From NCBI GenBank assembly GCA_049324235.1, contig JBMOLJ010000011.1, forward strand, positions 1 through 21,276: DNA of 21,276 nt. Reading direction: 5' to 3'. Shown piece after piece: positions 7,418 to 14,260 of this stretch (the first letter of the stretch is position 1; each line of letters starts with the position of its first letter). The stretch comes from UBA1431 sp049324235 (GTDB lineage: Bacteria > Bacillota > Clostridia > Christensenellales > UBA1431). Made by a program: the position numbers and the translations under genes. The notes under the pieces are model-generated. The model was not told the DNA's origin, did no database searches, and was given only the letters and a program-made list of their open reading frames with translations.

Positions 7418-8167
7418 TTACCGGGTCTGTCTGCCGCTCCATGCGCACAACGCCTCAAATACCGGCGTTCCCGAATCTTCCCTCTTGCCGGATATCCACG
7501 CATTCTCCTGTTCCTCGTGCAGGAACAGCGTGATGCTTTCGTTTGGCCTGGCCTCGGCCAAAAAATTGATTTGGAGCGTCTCGATATAATTCTCGCGGAA
7601 ACGTCCGGGTTCAAACATGTCGCAGATCCACTGTGCATATCGCTCATTGTTCATATGATTGTTCATATCGATATCGCTGTACCTCGGCTTGCGGCGCCCG
7701 GCCTCTTCCATGTCCTGGTCCGTAATCAGTTTCCCCAGCCCCAATGCAGGGGGTTCATCCGCATGTTTCACATCCGGTATGACAATTCCCTCGGGCGCGC
7801 GCGTGATCTGCTGCGTTTTCATGTCCATCAGCAGATAAATGGTCGTCGCCTGTCCCAGCAACTCTCCGTTTAAGCGCGTAAACCGGAAACACCGGGGAAA
7901 AATGCGGCTTCCGATATTGTGCGGCCAGGTAGCCGAAATAATTTCCTCTCCCCAGGTAGGATACGCCTGCATATGCACGCGCATGCGTGAAATAACCCAG
8001 AATATTCCGCAGTCATCCAGCTTTTTCCTGCTGACTCCAAGCATTTTCCCATGCTGCTCGGATATCTCCTGCATTTCATTGAATATCGACGCTATCCGCC
8101 AGTGTCCCGTGAAATCCACTTCATGGTTAGGAATTTTTATTTTTCTTTCGTATACCAAGGTATCCAA
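7418..8167 (-). CDS. Acyl-[acyl-carrier-protein] thioesterase
   Basis: A 249-residue double hot-dog thioesterase of the bacterial acyl-ACP thioesterase family, releasing fatty acids from ACP in the cytoplasm. The N-terminal hot-dog begins at YERKIKIPNHEVD and includes IFWVISRMRVHM; the C-terminal one carries DIDMNNHMNN (165-174), the family's D.D.N.HVNN catalytic region. I chose a TTG start: GGAGG lies 6 nt before it and homology begins just after. The upstream ATG adds 12 residues (basic and Trp-rich) without a ribosome binding site. First gene of a two-gene operon with mntP; its promoter region is shared with the divergent gene at 8290. Confidence 0.9.
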   Translation of the reverse strand: MDTLVYERKIKIPNHEVDFTGHWRIASIFNEMQEISEQHGKMLGVSRKKLDDCGIFWVISRMRVHMQAYPTWGEEIISATWPHNIGSRIFPRCFRFTRLNGELLGQATTIYLLMDMKTQQITRAPEGIVIPDVKHADEPPALGLGKLITDQDMEEAGRRKPRYSDIDMNNHMNNERYAQWICDMFEPGRFRENYIETLQINFLAEARPNESITLFLHEEQENAWISGKREDSGTPVFEALCAWSGRQTR

Positions 8168-8195
8168 GTCCCACCTCCAACGCCTCGAATTGTAT

Positions 8196-8223
8196 ATTAT
8201 CATTCTTTATCATTCAAATTCAA
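8196..8223 (-). promoter_or_regulatory. Possible promoter for thioesterase-mntP
   Basis: On the minus strand, -35 TTGAAT (8218-8223), a 16-bp spacer and -10 GATAAT (8196-8201), in an AT-rich stretch. A second overlapping TTGAAT follows the first, so the exact -35 is uncertain. Confidence 0.4.
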
Positions 8224-8229
8224 GAGCGT

Positions 8230-8259
8230 ACATAGTTTTTGGATTTCCGTCGCATTCTA
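8230..8259 (+). promoter_or_regulatory. Possible sigma-G (forespore) promoter for the unknown gene at 8290
   Basis: ACATA (8230-8234), an 18-bp spacer and CATTCTA (8253-8259) fit the Bacillus sigma-G pattern GHATR-N18-CATWHTA: all seven -10 bases and four of five -35 bases. I see no convincing sigma-A promoter here. The leader would be about 24 nt. Confidence 0.35.
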
Positions 8260-8289
8260 TAGATAAGCGAACAAGGAAAGGAGCCGGTC

Positions 8290-8727
8290 ATGGAACATTC
8301 AAACGATATGACAATTCTGCATGAGATATATCAAAATGCCCGCGCAGGCATGGACGCCGTCGATATGATTCTCCCTAAAACGAATGATACGGGCCTTATC
8401 GGCGATCTGTCTTCGCAACGCACGCAATACCTGGATGTGGCAAAAAAAGCGGCGCAACAGATGCTCAGCAGCAATGAATTTCCCGAGGATTACAACATAT
8501 TCTGCAAGTGCGCCCTCAGGACTTCCATCCACTTCAGCACCCTGCTGCATACCAGCCCAAAGCATCTTGCCCAGCTCATGATAAACGGCAGCAAAAAAGG
8601 AGTGGATGAAATCAATCTTTTATTAGCGCGCCATAAGCAGGCAGAGCCGCAGGCAACCGAGCTTGCAAACGAATACATCACGATGGAGCAAAACAATATG
8701 GCCAAGCTCAATGCGTACCTTTCCTGA
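8290..8727 (+). CDS. Small helical protein of unknown function
   Basis: A 145-residue soluble protein that I cannot assign to a named function. It appears almost wholly alpha-helical: an N-terminal helix with IYQNARAGMDAVDMIL, a second with RTQYLDVAKKAAQQML, a central part containing two cysteines (FCKCAL) and several His and Met, then LINGSKK-like and Glu-rich C-terminal helices, so a ferritin-like four-helix bundle is plausible. I recall similar unannotated proteins in spore-forming Clostridia. There is no signal peptide. The ATG is preceded by AAAGGAG. It stands alone, divergent from the thioesterase operon and convergent with ftsY. The promoter region matches a sigma-G pattern, which would make it a forespore protein; that is inference only. 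Confidence 0.85.
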   Translation: MEHSNDMTILHEIYQNARAGMDAVDMILPKTNDTGLIGDLSSQRTQYLDVAKKAAQQMLSSNEFPEDYNIFCKCALRTSIHFSTLLHTSPKHLAQLMINGSKKGVDEINLLLARHKQAEPQATELANEYITMEQNNMAKLNAYLS

Positions 8728-8734
8728 TCTGCAT

Positions 8735-8780
8735 AAAAAAACGATAAACGCCCCGCAGAAGCCTTCACTCCTGCGGGGCG
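8735..8780 (-). terminator. Rho-independent terminator after ftsY
   Basis: In the minus direction a perfect 10-bp stem CGCCCCGCAG/CTGCGGGGCG (8771-8780 and 8749-8758) with a 12-nt loop is followed by TTTATCG and then seven T. It ends the smc-ftsY transcript and sits just outside the convergent gene's stop codon. Confidence 0.88.
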
Positions 8781-8783
8781 AGC

Positions 8784-8800
8784 GGAGCAAAGTTTGCTCC
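8784..8800 (-). repeat. Second inverted repeat before the ftsY terminator
   Basis: GGAGCAAA and TTTGCTCC, perfect 8-bp arms around one base, lie between the ftsY stop and the main terminator. In RNA the central bases would form the loop. It may stabilise the 3' end or form a tandem terminator. Confidence 0.5.
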
Positions 8801-8805
8801 GGCGC

Positions 8806-9735
8806 TCAGAACATGGCGTCGACAAACGCTTCGGCGTCAAACGGCTGTAGATCGTCCATCCCTTCGCCGACGCCCACGTAACGTACGGGTATCCCCAACG
8901 CCGAGGTGATGGCTACGGCCACGCCGCCCTTTGCCGTCCCGTCCAGCTTGGCCAGCACGATTCCGGTCACATTCACGCACTCCTGGAAAACACGCGCCTG
9001 CTCGATGCCGTTCTGGCCCGTCGTGGCATCGAGCACGAGATAGCACGCGCGCTTTGCCTGCGGGCATTCGCGCTCGATCACGCGCTGTATCTTTTTCAAC
9101 TCTTCCATGAGGTTCTTCTTGTTGTGCAAGCGCCCGGCCGTATCGCATATCAGCACGTCCGCCTTTCTGGCGTTGAACGACGCGGCTGCGTCGAACACGA
9201 CGGCCGCGGGATCAGACCCCTCCTGATGACGTATAACAGGGACGCCCGCGCGTTTCCCCCATATCTCAAGCTGTTCGGCGGCGGCGGCCCGGAACGTGTC
9301 CGCGGCAGCGAGTATCACGCTCTGACCCTGATTGAGGTACCGGTGCGCAAGCTTGCCTATCGACGTGGTCTTCCCGACCCCGTTTATGCCTGCCACCAGG
9401 AGCACGCGCTGCCCGTCCTCTTCCATGACGTCGGCTGACCTGTTCATCTCAATACGCTCGACCAGCACCTGCTTTATCAGTGCGCGCAAAGCCTTTGCGT
9501 CCTTTACCTTATCGATCCGCGCGCGTTCCCGCAGCAAAGTCAGCACGTCCTGCGTGGCCTGCACCCCGACGTCGGCCGCGATCAGCGTTTCTTCCAGCTC
9601 TTCAAAGAGCTCCTCGTCTATCCTGGTAAATCCTGCGAGCACGGAGTCAATCGACCCGGACAGAGACTGCCGTGTTTTTGAAAGCCCCTGGCGCAGGCGT
9701 GCGAACAATCCGCCTTTTTCTTCTTTTCCGTTCAT
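8806..9735 (-). CDS. ftsY: Signal recognition particle receptor FtsY
   Basis: The SRP receptor GTPase that docks SRP-ribosome complexes at the membrane for co-translational protein insertion. The protein has 309 residues: the N domain helical bundle (about 10-95) and the G domain, with P-loop GINGVGKT (116-123), DTFRAAAAEQL (146-155 region), DTAGR (198-202) and AKLDGTAKGG (262-271), the TKLD-type guanine-binding element. It lacks the long acidic A domain of E. coli FtsY, as usual for Bacillota. It starts 21 bp after smc on the same strand, the conserved smc-ftsY arrangement, and is followed by a strong terminator. A GAAAGGAA-type site lies before the ATG. Confidence 0.97.
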   Translation of the reverse strand: MNGKEEKGGLFARLRQGLSKTRQSLSGSIDSVLAGFTRIDEELFEELEETLIAADVGVQATQDVLTLLRERARIDKVKDAKALRALIKQVLVERIEMNRSADVMEEDGQRVLLVAGINGVGKTTSIGKLAHRYLNQGQSVILAAADTFRAAAAEQLEIWGKRAGVPVIRHQEGSDPAAVVFDAAASFNARKADVLICDTAGRLHNKKNLMEELKKIQRVIERECPQAKRACYLVLDATTGQNGIEQARVFQECVNVTGIVLAKLDGTAKGGVAVAITSALGIPVRYVGVGEGMDDLQPFDAEAFVDAMF

Positions 9736-9756
9736 AATCTTATGTATTCTTTCCTT

Positions 9757-12700
9757 TCATGCGCTCAGGCATACCGAAACCATTTTGGATACGCCTTTTT
9801 CTTCCATCGTGATGCCGTAGAGCACATCGCTCTGCTCCATGGAGTCTTTCCTGTGGGTGATGAGGATGAACTGCGTCAGTTCCGAATAGTTTTTCAGATA
9901 TTTCGCAAACCGGACAACGTTCACATCATCGAGCGTGGATTCGATTTCGTCCAGTATGCAAAACGGCGATGGTTTGAGCTTGAGCATTGCAAAAAGTATG
10001 GCTATGGCTGTGAGCGCCTTTTCTCCGCCCGAGAGCAGGGAAATGCTCTGGAGCTTCTTGCCGGGCGGCTGCGCAATGATGTCAATATCGCTTTCCAGCA
10101 CGTCTCCCGCATCGGCCAGGCGTAGCTGCGCGCTGCCTCCCCCGAACAGCTCAACAAATGTATTTTGAAAGTTCTCGTTAATCAAAGCAAACTGCTCCGT
10201 AAACCTGCGGCGCATGTTCTTCTCCAGATCGGCGATCAGGCGTTCAAGATCGCCGCGGGCCTGATGCATGTCCTCCTGCTGCGCGCTTAAATAATCGTAA
10301 CGCTCGCGCGCCAGCCGGTAATCCTCCACCGCAGAAACGTTGACCGGCCCCATCAGGCGTATGGATGTTTTTATCACAGATACCTGGTTCATGGCCTCGC
10401 GTACACCGGTTTCAAGCTTATATTCCTTCGCGGAAGCATACGTGATTTCATAATCCTCCCACACGCGCTCCTGCAGGGCACGGTTCTCATACTCGGTTTT
10501 TGCCAGCTGCATCTCCAGCTTATGCCGCTTCTCGTGCAGCGCCGTATTCTCTTCCCTGCGCTGTTCCCGCATCCTGTCCTGCTCTTGCTGCATTTGAAGC
10601 AGCTTTATGCGCCCGTCTTCCTCCTGTTTGATCTGCTCGTTTATATCTTCGAGGCATTTTCTGTCCGCCTGCGTCCGTGCACGCCCCTCTGCAAGCCTGC
10701 TTTCAACGCGTTCCAGTTCCCTTTTCCCATCTTCCAGCGCCCGTCTTTTTTTATCACATTGCAATGTAATCTGCTCCAGCTCTTTTTGCAGGCGTTTCTG
10801 TTCATCGAACGCCACCGACTGGTCGCGCTTCAATGCGGCTATCCGTATGCGCTCTTTGGTGAGCGCCTCATGCATCTTTTCGCGGGTGTCCGTGAGCGCG
10901 TCCAGCGCGGTCTTCAGGACCGCAATTTCTTCACGGATGGATGCCTGGGAGGATTCGATATCCCCCTGCAGGGTATCGCTTCCCTCCATCTGCGCCAGCA
11001 CGTCGGTCATGCTTTCGCCAATACGCTCGTCTTCTTCCCTGAGCTGTTCTATGCGCCTTGCATTCTCCTGCATGGTCTCTTCAACGATTTCGTGGCGTTC
11101 TTTGACCTGCGCGAGCTGCACCTGCATCGCATGGACTTCCTCTTTCCCCGCTTGCAGAAGGGAACGCGCATTTTTCAACGCTGCCTGCGCATCAGACAGC
11201 GCCTCTGCATACTCTTTCCTTTGTTTTCTTAAAGCATGGATTTCCGTATCCAGCTCCTGCTGCACGCGTTTGCGCATGAACAGGCCGGTATCGTTTTCTT
11301 TCCTGCTCCCGCCCGACATCGCGCCGCCCGGGCTTATTATATCGCCCGCGCGCGTCACGATTTTAAACGTATGCCCGGCTTTGCGCGCAAGGAGGATGGC
11401 CTGGTCCAGCGTTTCCATCACCACCGTGCGTCCAAGCACCGCGCGAACCACGCCCTGAAAATGTGCGTCATATTCGAGCAATTCGCTTGCCACACCCAGA
11501 CACCCCGGAACATTCAAAAGCGCGCGCTCTTTTTCGCTCAGCATACGCTCGCGCACGGTCGATACCGGATAAAACGTGGCGCGTCCGTATTTATTCGCGC
11601 GCAAAAACTGGATAAGCTCCTTCGCGTCCTGGTCCGTGACGGTCACAATATGCCCGAGAGCCGCGCCCATCGCGGCTTCCATTGCCGTCTCGAACCCCTC
11701 GGGCACCAGTATCAGATCGCCGAGCACGCCGTACACGCCCTTTTTCAGCCACGCGTCCTCCGCCGCGCGTTTCAATATCATGCGGACTCCCAAGGAATAG
11801 CCTTCGTATTCGCGCGCCATATCCTCGAGCATGGATTTGCGCGTCTCTTTTTCATGGATGCTGCGCTCTATATCCCTTAGTTTTTGCTCGGCCCGCATGG
11901 CATCTTCACGCAGCCTGTCCGTTTCCCGCTCCCCTGCCGCAATCAGCTTCTGCTTGTCCTGAAGCTGATGGATGAGGCCCGTCAGGGCATCCTGTGATTC
12001 TTTATGCTCTTTTTCAAGCGCGGCGCTCTCCCGCGCGGCCGCATCGCGTTCCTCCCGCAACTGCGACAGCCGCTCCTCCAGGCCTGCTTTGACCTGGCTC
12101 AGCCTCGCGGTCCTGCTGCGCACGTCAACGAGGCTGTTGAGCGCATCCATCAGGCCCGTTTTCCTTTCCTCCAGACGTTCCTGATCGGATGCAATGCGCG
12201 CTTCAAGCGCTTTAAGCTCGTTTTCCTTCGCTTCATGCGCGGCGCAAATCTTAGCAAACGCCTCCGCCTGCTTGCCGGAATCCAACTGCTGCAAGCCAAT
12301 GTCCCGGCGCAGCGCGTCGGCTTTTTCATCGTCCGCGGCAAGCTCACTCAGGATGCGGGCGTTTTCGCGTTTCAGGCTTTCCATGCGCTCGCCCAGCACG
12401 CGCTCGTCCCCCTCCAGACGGGCGATACGCTCCGATATTTCCATGCGCCGCTGCTGCAACACGGCCATTTTCGTATCCGCTGCGGAAATATCCTCCCGCG
12501 TATGCTGCGCAGCGGTTTCCAGCTGCCTGGCTTTTTCGTTTGCCGATTGTATCTGCTCATCCAGCGCGGCCATATCAGCTGCGCCCAACTGCAATTTCTG
12601 CTCGTTGTTCTCATACTGGCGGACGAACAAAGCAAGCTCCAGCTTTTTCAGTTCATCACAAAGACGGATATATTCGCGTGCTTTCTGGCTCTGTTCTTCC

Positions 12701-13323
12701 AACGGAACAAGCTGCGTCCCGAGCTCTTCGAGCAGGTCATCGAGCCGCTGCAGGTTTTGAATCGTACTGCCAAGTTTCCTCGCGGCTTCTTCCTTGCGCA
12801 CGCGGTATTTTACAATGCCCGCGGCTTCCTCAAATACCTGCCGCCTGTTTTCCGAACGGGCGGAAACGATGTCGTCTATGCGGCCCTGCCCGATAACGGA
12901 ATACCCTTCCTTTCCTATGCCCGTATCCCTGAAAAGATCGACGATATCCTTGAGGCGGCACTGCGTCCTGTTGAGCAGGTACTCGCTCTCGCCCGAACGG
13001 TACAGGCGCCTTGTTACGCTCACCTCGGTAAAATCGATCGGGAGCTTCGCATCGTGATTGTCAAAGGTGAGCGTCACCTCGCAGAATTGCATTGGCCTTC
13101 TCTTTTGCGTACCGTTGAAAATGATGTCCTCCCTGCAGCTCCCCCGCAGGAGCCGCGTGTTTTGCTCGCCCAGGACCCAGCGTACGGCATCCGTTATGTT
13201 GCTCTTGCCCGAGCCGTTGGGGCCTACTATCGCGGTAATGCCTTCTTCAAATACCATCTCCGTATGCTGCGCGAATGATTTAAATCCGTTCATTTCCAAA
13301 CGCTTCAGATACAAGGGCCACAC
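9757..13323 (-). CDS. smc: Chromosome partition protein SMC
   Basis: The bacterial condensin ATPase that organises and segregates the chromosome with ScpA and ScpB. The 1188-residue length is full size. Order of parts: ATPase head with Walker A GPNGSGKS (34-41), a long Glu/Lys/Arg-rich coiled coil, the hinge around residues 515-660 (YGVLGDLILVPEG to GGAMSGGSRK), the returning coiled coil, then signature LSGGE (1097-1101) and Walker B ILDEIE with D1125 and E1126. The start is uncertain: a GTG gives MWPLYLKRLE with a weak AGAAAG site, while a TTG at 13314 gives the family's usual MYLKRLE start. No frameshift was seen over the whole length. Operon with ftsY; yunB lies 116 bp upstream on the same strand. 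Confidence 0.97.
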   Translation of the reverse strand: MWPLYLKRLEMNGFKSFAQHTEMVFEEGITAIVGPNGSGKSNITDAVRWVLGEQNTRLLRGSCREDIIFNGTQKRRPMQFCEVTLTFDNHDAKLPIDFTEVSVTRRLYRSGESEYLLNRTQCRLKDIVDLFRDTGIGKEGYSVIGQGRIDDIVSARSENRRQVFEEAAGIVKYRVRKEEAARKLGSTIQNLQRLDDLLEELGTQLVPLEEQSQKAREYIRLCDELKKLELALFVRQYENNEQKLQLGAADMAALDEQIQSANEKARQLETAAQHTREDISAADTKMAVLQQRRMEISERIARLEGDERVLGERMESLKRENARILSELAADDEKADALRRDIGLQQLDSGKQAEAFAKICAAHEAKENELKALEARIASDQERLEERKTGLMDALNSLVDVRSRTARLSQVKAGLEERLSQLREERDAAARESAALEKEHKESQDALTGLIHQLQDKQKLIAAGERETDRLREDAMRAEQKLRDIERSIHEKETRKSMLEDMAREYEGYSLGVRMILKRAAEDAWLKKGVYGVLGDLILVPEGFETAMEAAMGAALGHIVTVTDQDAKELIQFLRANKYGRATFYPVSTVRERMLSEKERALLNVPGCLGVASELLEYDAHFQGVVRAVLGRTVVMETLDQAILLARKAGHTFKIVTRAGDIISPGGAMSGGSRKENDTGLFMRKRVQQELDTEIHALRKQRKEYAEALSDAQAALKNARSLLQAGKEEVHAMQVQLAQVKERHEIVEETMQENARRIEQLREEDERIGESMTDVLAQMEGSDTLQGDIESSQASIREEIAVLKTALDALTDTREKMHEALTKERIRIAALKRDQSVAFDEQKRLQKELEQITLQCDKKRRALEDGKRELERVESRLAEGRARTQADRKCLEDINEQIKQEEDGRIKLLQMQQEQDRMREQRREENTALHEKRHKLEMQLAKTEYENRALQERVWEDYEITYASAKEYKLETGVREAMNQVSVIKTSIRLMGPVNVSAVEDYRLARERYDYLSAQQEDMHQARGDLERLIADLEKNMRRRFTEQFALINENFQNTFVELFGGGSAQLRLADAGDVLESDIDIIAQPPGKKLQSISLLSGGEKALTAIAILFAMLKLKPSPFCILDEIESTLDDVNVVRFAKYLKNYSELTQFILITHRKDSMEQSDVLYGITMEEKGVSKMVSVCLSA

Positions 13324-13357
13324 ACTCGCTTTCTTTTGCTTTACAATTGACGCTAAT

Positions 13358-13366
13358 ATTCTACCA
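13358..13366 (-). promoter_or_regulatory. Possible extended -10 promoter for smc
   Basis: The minus strand reads TGGTAGAAT, that is an extended -10 TGn followed by TAGAAT, about 35 nt before the smc start. No good -35 is seen at the right distance. Confidence 0.33.
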
Positions 13367-13439
13367 TAGCCCTCCTTCCAATAAAAGCCACAACACCCTG
13401 CCCCTCATGGCGCATCCTGTCGGAAAACCGGCCGTCGCC

Positions 13440-14111
13440 TTATTGCCTGGGAAGGAGGTTAAGCATTTTATCCGTTTCATCCACGTTAACATAGCTGTTT
13501 GGCACCTTACCGACGATGATCGTTTCAGCCACCGGGATCTGCGTCACAGCTTCGATACCGCTCGAGCCTACCGGCGCCACCACCTTCATCTTTGTGCTCA
13601 GTTCCAGGATAATCCTGTGCCGGGTCTGGTTTATGCCCGCACTGGTAAATTCCGACTTAAACTGTGTATTCACCGAACCTGTCGGTATGACGGTGATATG
13701 TATGAGCGGTCCCTTCCCCGCAAACAACTGCCCCCCCAGTATGCTTCCCGCAGGAACATTGACGCCCAGGCTGCCTATCTCACTGATGCTCTCCTGCACG
13801 GCCTTTGCGATCTTGCTCGCGATCTTGTCGATTGTGATGGTATTTGCCTGTATCATAGTGATGTTTCCGCTTTCGTCGTATTTTACTTCCATGAGATCAG
13901 AATACTTTATATCATCGTCCAGTGTCGCCAGAACGGTGTCATTCATCGCCGTAACCGCCACCGCCTGCACGCGTGATTCAGCAAGGCCGATGATTACCGG
14001 CTTGATATTGACCTCCACAAGTACATATAAGCCGATAACGAATACAAATATGACAAACAGCCAGCGCGGAACATTTATCCGTAAAATTCGTATTCTTTTA
14101 CGAAGAGCCAT
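13440..14111 (-). CDS. yunB: Sporulation protein YunB
   Basis: A 223-residue membrane-anchored sporulation protein of the YunB family; in Bacillus it is made in the mother cell under sigma-E, and its biochemical role is unknown. A basic N-terminus (MALRKRIRILR) precedes one membrane helix (about 17-34, WLFVIFVFVIGLYVLVEV), leaving most of the protein outside the cytoplasm. Family blocks are ESRVQAVAVTAMND, the central QANTITIDKIASKIAKAVQ, GSILGGQLFAGKGP and RHRIILELSTKMKVVAPVG towards VAETIIVGKVPNSYVNV. AGGGGGG is the ribosome binding site. It lies upstream of smc and is divergent from the PBP gene; a sigma-E-like promoter precedes it. Together with ylbJ it indicates that the organism forms endospores. 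Confidence 0.92.
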   Translation of the reverse strand: MALRKRIRILRINVPRWLFVIFVFVIGLYVLVEVNIKPVIIGLAESRVQAVAVTAMNDTVLATLDDDIKYSDLMEVKYDESGNITMIQANTITIDKIASKIAKAVQESISEIGSLGVNVPAGSILGGQLFAGKGPLIHITVIPTGSVNTQFKSEFTSAGINQTRHRIILELSTKMKVVAPVGSSGIEAVTQIPVAETIIVGKVPNSYVNVDETDKMLNLLPRQ

Positions 14112-14129
14112 ACAAGATTCCCCCCTGAA

Positions 14130-14158
14130 AGTGTATGACCATTACCCGAACAATTTGA
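14130..14158 (-). promoter_or_regulatory. Possible sigma-E (mother-cell) promoter for yunB
   Basis: On the minus strand, TCAAATT (14152-14158), a 14-bp spacer and CATACACT (14130-14137) resemble the sigma-E pattern, a MATATT-like -35 and a CATACANT -10, the latter matching in full. The -10 lies only 18 nt before the start codon, so the leader would be unusually short. Confidence 0.4.
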
Positions 14159-14197
14159 TAAAGATTTAAAGCACTGCTGCCGGATAAGGTTTTGATG

Positions 14198-14206
14198 TGA
14201 TATAAT
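14198..14206 (+). promoter_or_regulatory. Extended -10 promoter for the class A PBP gene
   Basis: TGATATAAT contains a perfect -10 TATAAT with the extended TGn element. The -35 position (TGCCGG) is poor, which an extended -10 can offset. The start codon is about 55 nt downstream. Confidence 0.6.
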
Positions 14207-14260
14207 GAACAGGATTGATATATGCGCAACCTTTTACGGGCGCATTTCTGGAGGGCCATC

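Noticed and set aside
12004..13278. Long open frame (424 codons) on the plus strand opposite smc
   Set aside because: It lies wholly antisense to an intact, motif-rich smc gene, has a low-complexity composition and no ribosome binding site; it is a shadow of GC-rich codon usage.
13353..13385. Mini-ORF M-V-E-Y-stop after AAGGAGGG upstream of smc
   Set aside because: The spacing of 2 nt is too short, and the same bases are better explained as the extended -10 of an smc promoter.
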